A stretch of DNA of 42,432 bases from an uncultured Ruminococcus sp. (GTDB taxonomy: Bacteria; Bacillota; Clostridia; Oscillospirales; Acutalibacteraceae), in NCBI GenBank assembly GCA_902790475.1, contig CADASG010000018.1, forward strand, positions 1 through 42,432, read 5' to 3'. Both the position numbers and the translations under genes were made by a program. This document shows, piece after piece, positions 6,707 through 14,205 of this stretch (the stretch's first letter is position 1; each line of letters opens with the position of its first letter). Below the pieces are notes generated by a model. The model searched no databases. It was not told the DNA's origin and saw only the letters and a program-made list of their open reading frames with translations.

Positions 6707-8290
6707 TCAGGTTTCAGTTTTCGCTTCCAAATGAAGCTCCTTGTTAAAACGGGAGTTTACTCTGAGCGTAAGCATAGTGATATCGTCAGCCTGTTCAGCG
6801 TCTCCCGTAAACTCTTTAAGCTTTTTCAAAACGTGAGAGATCACTTCGTCATTATCCGCGTTTTTCAGGTTTCTGAGCTCCTGTTCAAGCGCGTCATCAC
6901 CGAACATCTCTTCCCTGCTGTTTTTCGCTTCCGTTACGCCGTCGGTAAAGAGGAAAAGCAAGTCGCCCGGATCCATTTTTACCGTGTGTTCAGGATAACC
7001 GATATCATTGAAAACACCTGCCGCCACACCATGCTCTCCGTCAAGCTTTATCAGCTTGTCGGAAATGATATACGGATCGTTATGTCCTGCGTTGGAGTAA
7101 ACCAAAAATCCCGTTTTGGGGTCTAAGATACCCACAAAGGTAGTAATGAACATCATATTGGGGTTGCGCGCGGCAAGGTGATTATTGTACTCAAAAAGGA
7201 TTTTTCCCGGTGAAAGACCCTCCTCAGCGTATTGGTTGATAAGCGTGACGGCGCGCGACATAAACAGCGCCGCCGAAACACCCTTGCCCGAAACGTCGGC
7301 TATAACCACGCAAAGCCTGCCGTCGGAAAGCGTCTGATAATCGTACAAATCGCCGCCGACATCCTTTGCAGGAAGCATATATGCTTTGATCACAACCGCT
7401 TCATTTTCAAAATCCGCAGGCTCAAGGAGTCCTATCTGTATGTCTCGTGCTATGCTGAGCTCTGCCTTTTGACGGTTCAGCTCGGAAATGCTCTTTAGAT
7501 ATCGGTCGATATCCTCCGCCATCGTGTTAAACGCCTCTGTCATTTCGGAAAACTCTCGGCTTCCCTTAAAGCGAAGAGGTTCAAAATGTTTTTCATGTTC
7601 ACGCACAAAGCCGCTCATTTTCCTGCTTATCGCCTTTGCCGGCTTGGAAACCTTAAAATGAAAAACTGTCGCGAACAACAAAACGACAAACAGAACAAAC
7701 AACAGCGTGGCGAATGCCATGAAATTGAAATCACGCTGTATTTTTTGTGTATAATCCGTGATATTGATTTCAGCGCACACAAGCTGGTTTTTATAGCTGT
7801 CGCCCGTTCTCTTTAAATAATAAACCATCGTGTCGCCGAAATTGTTCACTATATGCTCTACGTTATTGTCATCTCTTCCGTTCAAAGCGGCAATCTGGTG
7901 TTCATTGATATTCTCTTTAACTACATAGCCGATATCTCTTGAATCAATAAACTCCTTCGACGCACCCTCACCAATTCCGATGGCAAGATATTTCAACGTG
8001 TTTTCCGCTTCATTGATTTCGACCACATAGATATAGGGGATCTCCAACAACTCACATAGCTTGTCGAGGGTATCCGAATAAACCGCAGACACCTTCTCAT
8101 CAATCAGATCAGTGTCTTCGAGTATTTCATCAGTGAGTTCAGCCGCCTGCCTGATATCATGCACACTGTGATGATAAGTTAGATTGTAAACATAGTTATA
8201 GGAAATCACCAAAACAACTGCTGCTGCCAAAATAACAACAGGTAAGATTATTATCGTTGTGCTCCAAAAAACAGAGTATCTCTTTTTCAT
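6707..8290 (-). CDS. Membrane-anchored PP2C-type Ser/Thr phosphatase with HAMP domain (RsbU/SpoIIE-like)
   Basis: A 527-aa sensor phosphatase. The start is Met at 8290, with AAGGA 7 nt upstream; an ATG at 8350 lies on the predicted -10 and is discarded. Order: TM1 (about 6-31), extracytoplasmic sensor (about 32-190), TM2 (about 192-217), HAMP and coiled coil (to about 285), then the PPM/SpoIIE domain. Metal and catalytic motifs are intact: KDVGGDLYDY, VIADVSGKGVSAALFM, NAGHNDPYI, LFTDGVTEAKN and QADDITML. Such enzymes dephosphorylate anti-sigma-factor antagonists to trigger stress or envelope responses. No anti-anti-sigma gene is next to it, so the target is unknown. The gene stands alone with its own promoter and terminators. 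Confidence 0.9.
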   Translation of the reverse strand: MKKRYSVFWSTTIIILPVVILAAAVVLVISYNYVYNLTYHHSVHDIRQAAELTDEILEDTDLIDEKVSAVYSDTLDKLCELLEIPYIYVVEINEAENTLKYLAIGIGEGASKEFIDSRDIGYVVKENINEHQIAALNGRDDNNVEHIVNNFGDTMVYYLKRTGDSYKNQLVCAEINITDYTQKIQRDFNFMAFATLLFVLFVVLLFATVFHFKVSKPAKAISRKMSGFVREHEKHFEPLRFKGSREFSEMTEAFNTMAEDIDRYLKSISELNRQKAELSIARDIQIGLLEPADFENEAVVIKAYMLPAKDVGGDLYDYQTLSDGRLCVVIADVSGKGVSAALFMSRAVTLINQYAEEGLSPGKILFEYNNHLAARNPNMMFITTFVGILDPKTGFLVYSNAGHNDPYIISDKLIKLDGEHGVAAGVFNDIGYPEHTVKMDPGDLLFLFTDGVTEAKNSREEMFGDDALEQELRNLKNADNDEVISHVLKKLKEFTGDAEQADDITMLTLRVNSRFNKELHLEAKTET

Positions 8291-8338
8291 AACCTTTTCC
8301 TTTTTCACGGTTGGTCTTTTTTCAGGCTTGCCTTTATT

Positions 8339-8367
8339 ATTATACAACATCAGCTATATAATATCAA
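8339..8367 (-). promoter_or_regulatory. Promoter of the PP2C phosphatase gene
   Basis: TTGATA (8362-8367), 17 nt, TATAAT (8339-8344) on the minus strand. Confidence 0.65.
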
Positions 8368-8440
8368 GACGCAGCTCAAAAAGCAACAGCAATCAAGTAA
8401 CCCTCACCTGCTGTTGTTCGATCTGTTCATTCAGATCAGG

Positions 8441-8472
8441 ATAAAAACAAGGCTCCCTCTGACGAGGGAGCC
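8441..8472 (-). terminator. Intrinsic terminator of the dockerin protein gene
   Basis: GGCTCCCTC (8451-8459) pairs with GAGGGAGCC (8464-8472); on the minus strand the stem is followed by TTGTTTTTATC. It lies 21 nt past the stop codon of the gene at 8494. Confidence 0.85.
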
Positions 8473-8493
8473 TCTATAGTGTATAGCTTTAAA

Positions 8494-11373
8494 CTACACG
8501 TTGATCTTGATAAAGTATTTGCTGAGGTTGGGCCAGCCGGATACATAGCGGTTGAGCAAGCCTGCGTCCTGACCGTTGACCTTTCCGTCACGGTTTACGT
8601 CAGCTGCTTCCCAATCCTTGATATTCTTGTCGTAGCCGCTCCAGCCGGAAACGTAACGATTAAGAATACCTGCGTCCTGACCGTTAACTTTGCCGTCGAG
8701 GTTAACGTCGCCGATCAGAACGATTCTGCCGAGCTTCTCAATTACCTGCTGCTCAAGGAGCCATTCTCCGCAGCGTGTGCAGCGAACGCCCTCGGTAAGA
8801 CCTGTATGGTCATGAGTTGCGGGTACAGCAGGTACAACCTGATAGTCGTGACCCAGAGCAGGGATAGACTTGCGTGTGCTGATAACCTGTCCGCAGGTCG
8901 AGCAGTGGCTGCCGTCGGTGAGACCTGACTTGGTGCAGGTTGCCGCGTAGCCCTTGTCAACTACAACAGTATGAGAAAGCTTGGGAGTGACCTCCTGCTT
9001 GGTGAATACGGTACCGCAGATGGAGCAGTGAACGCCTGCGGTAAGACCTGTGTGCTCACAGGTAGCAGGCACGGCTGCGTCCATAACGGGATTATGACCC
9101 AGCGCGGGAATAAAGGTCTGCGCCTTGATAACGTCGCCGCACAGCGAGCAGTGGCTGCCTTCGGTTTTACCGACGTTTGTACATGTAGGTGCAACAGCCT
9201 TGTCTACTACGATCTTGTGTTCAAGCTTAGGAGTGACCTCCTGCTTCTTGATCACGGTGTTACATACGGAGCAGTGGCTTCCCTCGGTAAGACCTGTGGA
9301 GTGACATGTTGCGGCAACCGCTTTGTCAACTACCACGGTATGTGCTTTCTTGGGCACTACTTCCTGAGCCTTTATAACTGTGTTACATACGGAGCAGTGG
9401 CTTCCCTCGGTAAGACCTGTCTTTTTGCAGGTTGCGGCTACTGCCTTGTCTACTACTACGGTATGACCTGTTGCAGGCACTACCTCCTGCCTCTTGATAA
9501 CGCCCTTACATACGGAGCAGTGACTTCCTTCGGTAAGACCTGTCTCTGTACATGTAGCAGGTACTGCGGGATCGATTACTACGGTGTGAGCCTTCTTGGG
9601 CACTACTTCCTGAGCCTTTATAACTGTGTTACATACGGAGCAGTGGCTGCCTTCGGTAAGACCTGTCTTTTTGCAGGTTGCTGCTACTGCCTTGTCAACT
9701 ACTACGGTATGACCTGTTGCAGGCACTGTCTCCTGCTTCTTGATAACAGTCTTACATACGGAGCAGTGACTTCCTTCGGTAAGACCTGTCTCGGTACATG
9801 TAGCAGGTACTGCAGGATCGACTACTACAGTGTGAGCCTTTTTGGGCACTACTTCCTGAGCCTTGATGACCTCACCGCATACGGAGCAGTGGCTGCCCTC
9901 GGTAAGACCTGTTTTTTTACATGTTGCAGCTACAGCCTTGTCGATAACAACAGTGTGCTGATGAACAGTAGGCTGTGTGGGTGCAGTTGTAGGCACAACC
10001 ACGGCGGGACTGCTGAATACTACCTTGGGAATCAGATTGTCAAGCACATCCTGACCTGCCTCAAGGGTACTCTTGCGAACAATATATACCGAACTGTTTT
10101 CGGGGAGCTGATTTGACGGGCAAATTCTGAAATATTTAAGCTGTAAATCCATGAACGCTGTGCCGGTTTCACCGTCTTTAACGTCGAATACAACCTTTAA
10201 GAAATCAACAGGATTGCCGTTTTTGCTCAGCGAAAGCTGATTCATAATATTCGAGAAGTTACCGCTGATGATGCCCTCCTCACCGAACAACGGCGTACCG
10301 GGCGTTGTGATCGTGATGTTTCCGTTGGAAACGGGACATACGCCTGCGTCGGTATTCTCTGTCTTGTTGTAGGTGAGTTTGGAGCTGTCATAGGTGAATT
10401 CAAAGTCAGCGTTTACCAGCGAGTAGCCGGGATAGTTGACCTGATAACAAACGGTAAGCTTCTTGGTAGAGGGGTCAAACTCCTGCTTAGTAACAGGGAA
10501 CATGTTTGACGTTGCCTCAACACTGAGCTTGGGAGTCTCTTCCTGAGGCTCGGTAGGCTCCTGAGGCTGAGGATTGGGGTTTGAGGGAGTTTTTACGGTA
10601 ATTGTGACCTTAGCACCCTCTTTGGTATTGTAGTCAAAGTTTGACAAATCAAGTCTTGCTACTACGGTTGCGTCGCTCTCGTCAACGTGAACATAGATGT
10701 TCTTGCCGTTGAAAGCAGCGTCAAACGGAGTGGCGTTGGGGCATACGTAACCGTCAGAGGGAGCGCCGAAGTTGTTTGCCCAACCGCCGTTGATGGCAAA
10801 CTTGATCTGATAGTTCAGGTCTTCTTCAACTTCGTCGAAGGTGATCTCATAAACCTTCGGAGCGACCTCTTTCATGTTGTTGATGTCGTCGTCGGGATCC
10901 CAGTTGGAATCGTTGAGCCAGGTGTCCTGACCGTTACCTACAGCACGGACGACCTTGATCTCAAGTCCCTTGGGCTGCTCTACATGAGCACCGGAAACGG
11001 TGACTTCTTTGGTGTCGGGATCGAAGGTAACGGTAACGTCACATTCCTCGGTCACATTGAACACCACGTTGTTGCCTTTTTCGTCGCCGTAAGCTTCGTT
11101 GTCCCAGCTGTGGTTGGTTACAACCTTGAATTCAGCGTTTTCAACGGGCTGTACAGCAGGCAGGGTGATTGAATACTTGCCGTCTTTGCCGAGCGCCATA
11201 TCGGTTGAGATGTTGGAAGCGTCCCATGTTCCGCCGAATATCTCCTCGGGAGTACCGGCAAGACTGTAGGTCACTTCCTCCGCGCCAACGGATACGACCG
11301 GTAATCCTATAAAACAGGAAATTACCATCAGCACCGACAGCAGTAGACTGATGCCTTTTTTTGTTCTTTTCAT
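8494..11373 (-). CDS. Secreted dockerin protein with X25-like modules, cohesin-like domain and Cys repeats
   Basis: A 959-aa exported protein. Residues 1-31 are a signal peptide (KGISLLLSVLMVISCFIGLPV). Residues 35-128 and 136-262 look like two X25-type starch-binding modules (GGTWDASN...KDGKYSITLP...FKVVTNHSWDNEAYGD, and a second copy with FAINGGWANNFGAP). A Pro/Gln/Glu linker follows, then about 282-455 has a cohesin-like beta pattern (ADFEFTYDSSKLTY...FLKVVFDVKDGETGTAFMDL). Residues 473-882 are ten 41-aa repeats. Residues 886-950 are a type I dockerin with two calcium loops (DVNLDGKVNGQD, DVNRDGKVNGQD), which would plug into a cohesin scaffold. X25 plus dockerin recalls R. bromii amylosome proteins such as Sas20. 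No catalytic domain is visible, so a substrate-adhesion or scaffold role is likely. The X25 and cohesin-like calls are by pattern only. Confidence 0.8.
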   Translation of the reverse strand: MKRTKKGISLLLSVLMVISCFIGLPVVSVGAEEVTYSLAGTPEEIFGGTWDASNISTDMALGKDGKYSITLPAVQPVENAEFKVVTNHSWDNEAYGDEKGNNVVFNVTEECDVTVTFDPDTKEVTVSGAHVEQPKGLEIKVVRAVGNGQDTWLNDSNWDPDDDINNMKEVAPKVYEITFDEVEEDLNYQIKFAINGGWANNFGAPSDGYVCPNATPFDAAFNGKNIYVHVDESDATVVARLDLSNFDYNTKEGAKVTITVKTPSNPNPQPQEPTEPQEETPKLSVEATSNMFPVTKQEFDPSTKKLTVCYQVNYPGYSLVNADFEFTYDSSKLTYNKTENTDAGVCPVSNGNITITTPGTPLFGEEGIISGNFSNIMNQLSLSKNGNPVDFLKVVFDVKDGETGTAFMDLQLKYFRICPSNQLPENSSVYIVRKSTLEAGQDVLDNLIPKVVFSSPAVVVPTTAPTQPTVHQHTVVIDKAVAATCKKTGLTEGSHCSVCGEVIKAQEVVPKKAHTVVVDPAVPATCTETGLTEGSHCSVCKTVIKKQETVPATGHTVVVDKAVAATCKKTGLTEGSHCSVCNTVIKAQEVVPKKAHTVVIDPAVPATCTETGLTEGSHCSVCKGVIKRQEVVPATGHTVVVDKAVAATCKKTGLTEGSHCSVCNTVIKAQEVVPKKAHTVVVDKAVAATCHSTGLTEGSHCSVCNTVIKKQEVTPKLEHKIVVDKAVAPTCTNVGKTEGSHCSLCGDVIKAQTFIPALGHNPVMDAAVPATCEHTGLTAGVHCSICGTVFTKQEVTPKLSHTVVVDKGYAATCTKSGLTDGSHCSTCGQVISTRKSIPALGHDYQVVPAVPATHDHTGLTEGVRCTRCGEWLLEQQVIEKLGRIVLIGDVNLDGKVNGQDAGILNRYVSGWSGYDKNIKDWEAADVNRDGKVNGQDAGLLNRYVSGWPNLSKYFIKINV
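8728..9957 (-). repeat. Ten 123-bp (41-aa) tandem repeats with three cysteines each
   Basis: The repeat core is TGLTEGSHCSVC followed by a VI..QE.VP tail and a leading HTVVVDKAVAATC. Each unit has Cys at positions 13, 24 and 27; the last unit replaces the first Cys by His. Units 1, 3, 5 (KAVAATCKKTG) alternate with 2, 4 (PAVPATCTETG), so an 82-aa dimer was duplicated; units 7-10 are more diverged. Similar units are common in surface proteins of gut Firmicutes. The CxxC spacing suggests a zinc-ribbon or disulfide fold, but this is unproven. Confidence 0.95.
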
Positions 11374-11411
11374 TTTTGGTTGATTCCTCCTTAAAAAAAC
11401 CTATTGTAACT

Positions 11412-11440
11412 ATTATATAATATTTCTAAGCAATGTGCAA
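11412..11440 (-). promoter_or_regulatory. Promoter of the dockerin protein gene
   Basis: TTGCAC (11435-11440), 17 nt, TATAAT (11412-11417) on the minus strand, about 40 nt before the ATG, which has a strong AAGGAGG site. Confidence 0.65.
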
Positions 11441-11460
11441 TCCAAAATATCAACCTGTTA

Positions 11461-11652
11461 TTTGTATAATTTATACAAAGCAAAATAGCAGTCTTACAAT
11501 CAAATGACGAAAAAAACTTGTATTTTAGGTATACTTGATAAAGAAATGCACAACGAGTTGTATAACAAGTCAAAACAAGTATACAAATGTTAAAGATTTT
11601 CAAAAACTATTATTTCTATACGGTTTTAACTTGCTGTATCAATCTTGTACAA
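11461..11652. promoter_or_regulatory. Cluster of TTGTATA-type palindromes upstream of the dockerin gene
   Basis: A perfect palindrome with 9-bp arms TTTGTATAA/TTATACAAA lies at 11461-11479, 21 bp upstream of the -35. Related sites follow: TTGTAT at 11518, GTATACTTG (11529-11537) mirrored by CAAGTATAC (11576-11584), TTGTATAACAA (11558-11568), and TTGTACAA (11645-11652). Repetition of one half-site through 190 bp points to a dedicated transcription factor. No gene is seen in this stretch. Confidence 0.5.
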
Positions 11653-11680
11653 TTTCAATCTATGCAAAATAGACAAAACA

Positions 11681-11707
11681 GCCGTGAACATCATGGAGTT
11701 CACAGCT
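11681..11707 (-). terminator. Second terminator downstream of the YbeY-like gene
   Basis: On the minus strand GCTGTGAAC pairs with GTTCACGGC across an 8-nt loop and is followed by TGTTTTGTCTATTTTG. Confidence 0.55.
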
Positions 11708-11729
11708 ATGGATACGGAATAACTAAAGA

Positions 11730-11752
11730 GGCCGGCTAAAAACAGCCGACCC
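11730..11752 (-). terminator. First terminator downstream of the YbeY-like gene
   Basis: On the minus strand GGTCGGCT pairs with AGCCGGCC (one G-T pair) around a T-rich loop, 7 nt after the stop codon. Confidence 0.55.
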
Positions 11753-11758
11753 CGTATA

Positions 11759-12229
11759 TTAAGAATTATTTAATACATAAGCGGTGGACGTGGGTAAACC
11801 AAGCTGATACATTATGTATTCTTCCTTATCTCTCAGCTTTGATTCCTCCGCACTTCCGTCAGGTATGTCGTCCATCAGCAGCATGACCCCGTGAACAACG
11901 CAGGCACCTACTTCCTGTTCTAACGTATTTGAATGCATCTGTGAAAGCTCCTGCGCGCCTTCCACAGAAAGATATAAAGTGCCGATGCTGTTTTTTTCGT
12001 CGGAGTCGGGAACTATGATGTAGGATGACGAGCCGTCAACACTGAGCTCACTGCTTAATTCCGCTAAACGGTCGTTGTCTACAAACTCAACCTTGACCTG
12101 CGTATCTTCCTCAACGCCATGATTATGAATAACCGCAATGCAGCTGCGACGGATCAGCATACGCAGACCTTTTGGGATCCGTACAGCCTTTTGTGTATCG
12201 GAAATAATTACCTTAACTTTTCCCGGCAT
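11759..12229 (-). CDS. Degenerate YbeY-like protein (zinc motif lost)
   Basis: A 156-aa protein with the overall plan of YbeY, the single-strand endoribonuclease of rRNA maturation: VKVEFVDNDRLAEL near 45-58, IGTLYLSVEGAQE (82-94), EVGACVVHGVMLLM (106-119), and a C-terminal EEYIMYQLGL. Functional YbeY has HGxLHLxGYDH. Here it reads HGVMLLMDDIP: His113 is kept, but the second and third His become Leu117 and Pro123. The family's RGKDKPTDVLSFP segment is also replaced (S-V-D-G-S-S-S-Y-I-I-V-P). It should therefore lack the metal site and be a pseudo-enzyme or a repurposed relative. The gene is intact with AAAGGAG 8 nt from the ATG, and it is not next to phoH or era as true ybeY usually is. Confidence 0.6.
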   Translation of the reverse strand: MPGKVKVIISDTQKAVRIPKGLRMLIRRSCIAVIHNHGVEEDTQVKVEFVDNDRLAELSSELSVDGSSSYIIVPDSDEKNSIGTLYLSVEGAQELSQMHSNTLEQEVGACVVHGVMLLMDDIPDGSAEESKLRDKEEYIMYQLGLPTSTAYVLNNS

Positions 12230-12604
12230 AATACATACTCCTTTCCATATATAACATATATAACACGATTGTGTTGCCTCATCTTCTTTATGTTATAATT
12301 TTAACATACTGTCAATTAAATGTAAATTAGCAATTTGCATAATTAGCTTAATAAATTATCTATATTTTTAATAAGTTTTGAATACCGTTGCTCATTTGTG
12401 ATTATATATTGCTTAAAAAAGTGCCTAAAATTGCATAATCGGCAGATCAGTCGAGCGATAAATGCTCAAAATCAATCAAAATCACGCAATCATCACACCT
12501 AATGAAATTGTGATAAAGCGTGTCAAATATTGTCCTAATCGTCAATTGCGCAAAATATCAACAGTATAGCAACTTATTAATGGTTTCTTGCCGCAGAAAT
12601 TATA
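12230..12604. other. AT-rich gene-free stretch
   Basis: No credible gene on either strand. The right-hand AT-rich part carries the leader of the YbeY-like gene, with small repeats (AACAC...GTGTT, ATATATAACA twice). It ends at a strong + strand terminator with no + strand gene before it, which leaves room for a small RNA. I found no match to 6S, SRP, tmRNA or a known riboswitch. Confidence 0.5.
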
Positions 12605-12605
12605 A

Positions 12606-12646
12606 AGACAGGAGCCGACGCACTGCCGGCTCCTGTCTTTGTTTTT
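12606..12646. terminator. Strong bidirectional terminator hairpin
   Basis: AGACAGGAGCCG (12606-12617) pairs perfectly with CGGCTCCTGTCT (12627-12638), followed by TTGTTTTTATTG on the + strand. It may have served the deacetylase gene on the minus strand before the repeat element inserted between them, or it ends an unannotated + strand RNA. Confidence 0.75.
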
Positions 12647-12652
12647 ATTGTA

Positions 12653-12787
12653 TAGGCAATACCGCATAATTCAGGTGTGCGGATTGCGCAGTAAGATTTT
12701 TCGTCAGGTTGTACAAATAAATTGAGGTAAGGCTGTCGCCTTGCCGAGCAAGCAAGCCGTGCGCCTTGAATTGTGCGGTGTTGCCTA
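12653..12787 (+). repeat. MITE-like element, copy 1 (short form)
   Basis: 135 bp from TAGGCAA to TTGCCTA. The ends are imperfect terminal inverted repeats of about 29 bp (AGGCAATACCGCATAATTCA against TGAATTGTGCGGTGTTGCCT). An internal hairpin AAGGC-TGTC-GCCTT sits in the middle. It is flanked by TA on both sides, consistent with a TA target duplication. It lies 12 bp past the deacetylase stop codon. Confidence 0.8.
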
Positions 12788-12799
12788 TATTATATTAGT

Positions 12800-14182
12800 T
12801 TACATTCGCGAATACTGTTTGCCTGCTTCCGGCGGATTTCCGCTTTTTGCCTGTACCAAATCGCTGCATGTCACCAGTTGATAACCCTTGTCGATGAGCG
12901 CAGGAACTATCTTTGCCACAGCATCGGCGGTCGAATCATAGATTTCGTGCATCAGAATGATATCGCCGTCCTTAACCTTATCAACTGCGGCGTGATAAAC
13001 CTTATCCGCATCTCGAGTCTTCCAGTCCTCGGTGTCGATCGACCAGTGGTAGACTGCCATTCCCTCTGCGGCGCATTCGCTGAGGATGCCGTCGGTTGAC
13101 AAGCCGCCGGGAGAACGAAACGCCGTGGGAGCTTCTCCTGCTACCTTGCGTATCGCTTCGCTTGCCTTGCTGATATCCTCGGCGGTGACCTTATCGCCGT
13201 AGTGAGTATGATCCCATGTGTGATTTCCAAGCTCCATTCCCAGCTTCTTTTTGCGCTTGATATTATCGGAATGATCCAGCGCACCGCTGCCTATCATAAA
13301 GAATGTCGCTTTGGCTTTGTACTTTTCAAGGACATCTAAGATACGCTCTCCCGAGGAGCCGTTGAGCGGTCCGTCATCAAAGGTGAGAGCCACCATCGGC
13401 TTGTCGGGATCGACGCCCTCGCTCAGAGTTTTTTCATTCGATTTTTCCTCAGGTTCTTCGTCTGTCACCTCTACGGTTTTCTCCTCTGAGGGCTTGCCCG
13501 TGAGACGTCCGTTGCTGTTTACGAATGACGATACGCGCACACACAGCTCCGTCTTGGGAAGCAGCTCGGTAATATCGTTGAAACACTCGTCCGTGCGCTC
13601 AATGATCACCTTGCTGTCCTCGCGATAGTCATAACCGACTGTTTTGAATTCCAAAATATAGCCGTCCGCCCTGTCGTTTTGACTCCATTCAACATGAACC
13701 GTCCCCTTTTTCGGAGAGGTCATCTTTGTTATTTTCGGAGGAGACGGTAGGGTACATGAAATCGGAAAAGCCGTTTGCCGTTCGCTGTGGGCAAACCGAT
13801 TGTAAGCGGAAACCGAAAAAGCGTATTCCTTAGCCTGATCAAGCTTTGTAACGGTGTATGAGTTTTTTCCGTTGACGTCCGCTATCTTTTCAAAGACTCT
13901 CTTATCGTTCATTTGATAAACGATGTAGCCGTCCGCCCTTGGAGTGCTGTCCCAGTTCAGCGTTAATCCGCTTTGGGTAACGTCGGTAACGGTCAAGCCG
14001 CTCACGTCGTCGATTTTAGTCAATACGAACGCGTAAGCCGCTACTCCTGCCAATGCGATCACCACTACAGTAAGGCAGATTATCAGCGTTATCAGCGCGG
14101 CTTTGGATTTTTTTTGCGGCGGTTCGCCTGTTTCATTTTGCGGAAGCTGATACTCTTCCCTCTCTTCCCTATTCTCTGTCAT
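12800..14182 (-). CDS. Membrane-anchored polysaccharide deacetylase with two FN3-like domains
   Basis: A 460-aa protein. Residues 28-53 form one membrane segment after a charged cytosolic tail. Two fibronectin-III-like domains (about 58-140 and 147-238; note LTLNWDSTPRADGYIVY and VHVEWSQNDRADGYILEF) lead to a NodB domain (about 262-445). NodB motifs are TFDDGP (267-272), the metal HTWDH (321-325), RSPGG, and DIILMHE in the LHD position. It probably deacetylates peptidoglycan or another extracellular GlcNAc polymer. GAGGAG lies 7 nt before the ATG. It follows the lipase-like gene by 23 nt in the same direction and is likely co-transcribed. Confidence 0.88.
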   Translation of the reverse strand: MTENREEREEYQLPQNETGEPPQKKSKAALITLIICLTVVVIALAGVAAYAFVLTKIDDVSGLTVTDVTQSGLTLNWDSTPRADGYIVYQMNDKRVFEKIADVNGKNSYTVTKLDQAKEYAFSVSAYNRFAHSERQTAFPISCTLPSPPKITKMTSPKKGTVHVEWSQNDRADGYILEFKTVGYDYREDSKVIIERTDECFNDITELLPKTELCVRVSSFVNSNGRLTGKPSEEKTVEVTDEEPEEKSNEKTLSEGVDPDKPMVALTFDDGPLNGSSGERILDVLEKYKAKATFFMIGSGALDHSDNIKRKKKLGMELGNHTWDHTHYGDKVTAEDISKASEAIRKVAGEAPTAFRSPGGLSTDGILSECAAEGMAVYHWSIDTEDWKTRDADKVYHAAVDKVKDGDIILMHEIYDSTADAVAKIVPALIDKGYQLVTCSDLVQAKSGNPPEAGKQYSRM

Positions 14183-14205
14183 TGTCTAACTCCTCATTTT
14201 TACAG

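Noticed and set aside
8728-9957. CRISPR-like array because of regular DNA repeats
   Set aside because: The repeats are in frame, 123 bp long without unique spacers, and encode a continuous protein.
8971-10116. Long 381-codon open frame on the + strand opposite the Cys repeats
   Set aside because: It is the antisense shadow of the repetitive coding region: it repeats in step with the 123-bp units, has no ribosome binding site and no family signal.
12653-12787. The repeated element as a known riboswitch or CRISPR repeat
   Set aside because: Copies are far apart, have terminal inverted repeats and occur in both orientations and in two lengths; there are no spacers and no fixed position upstream of a gene class.
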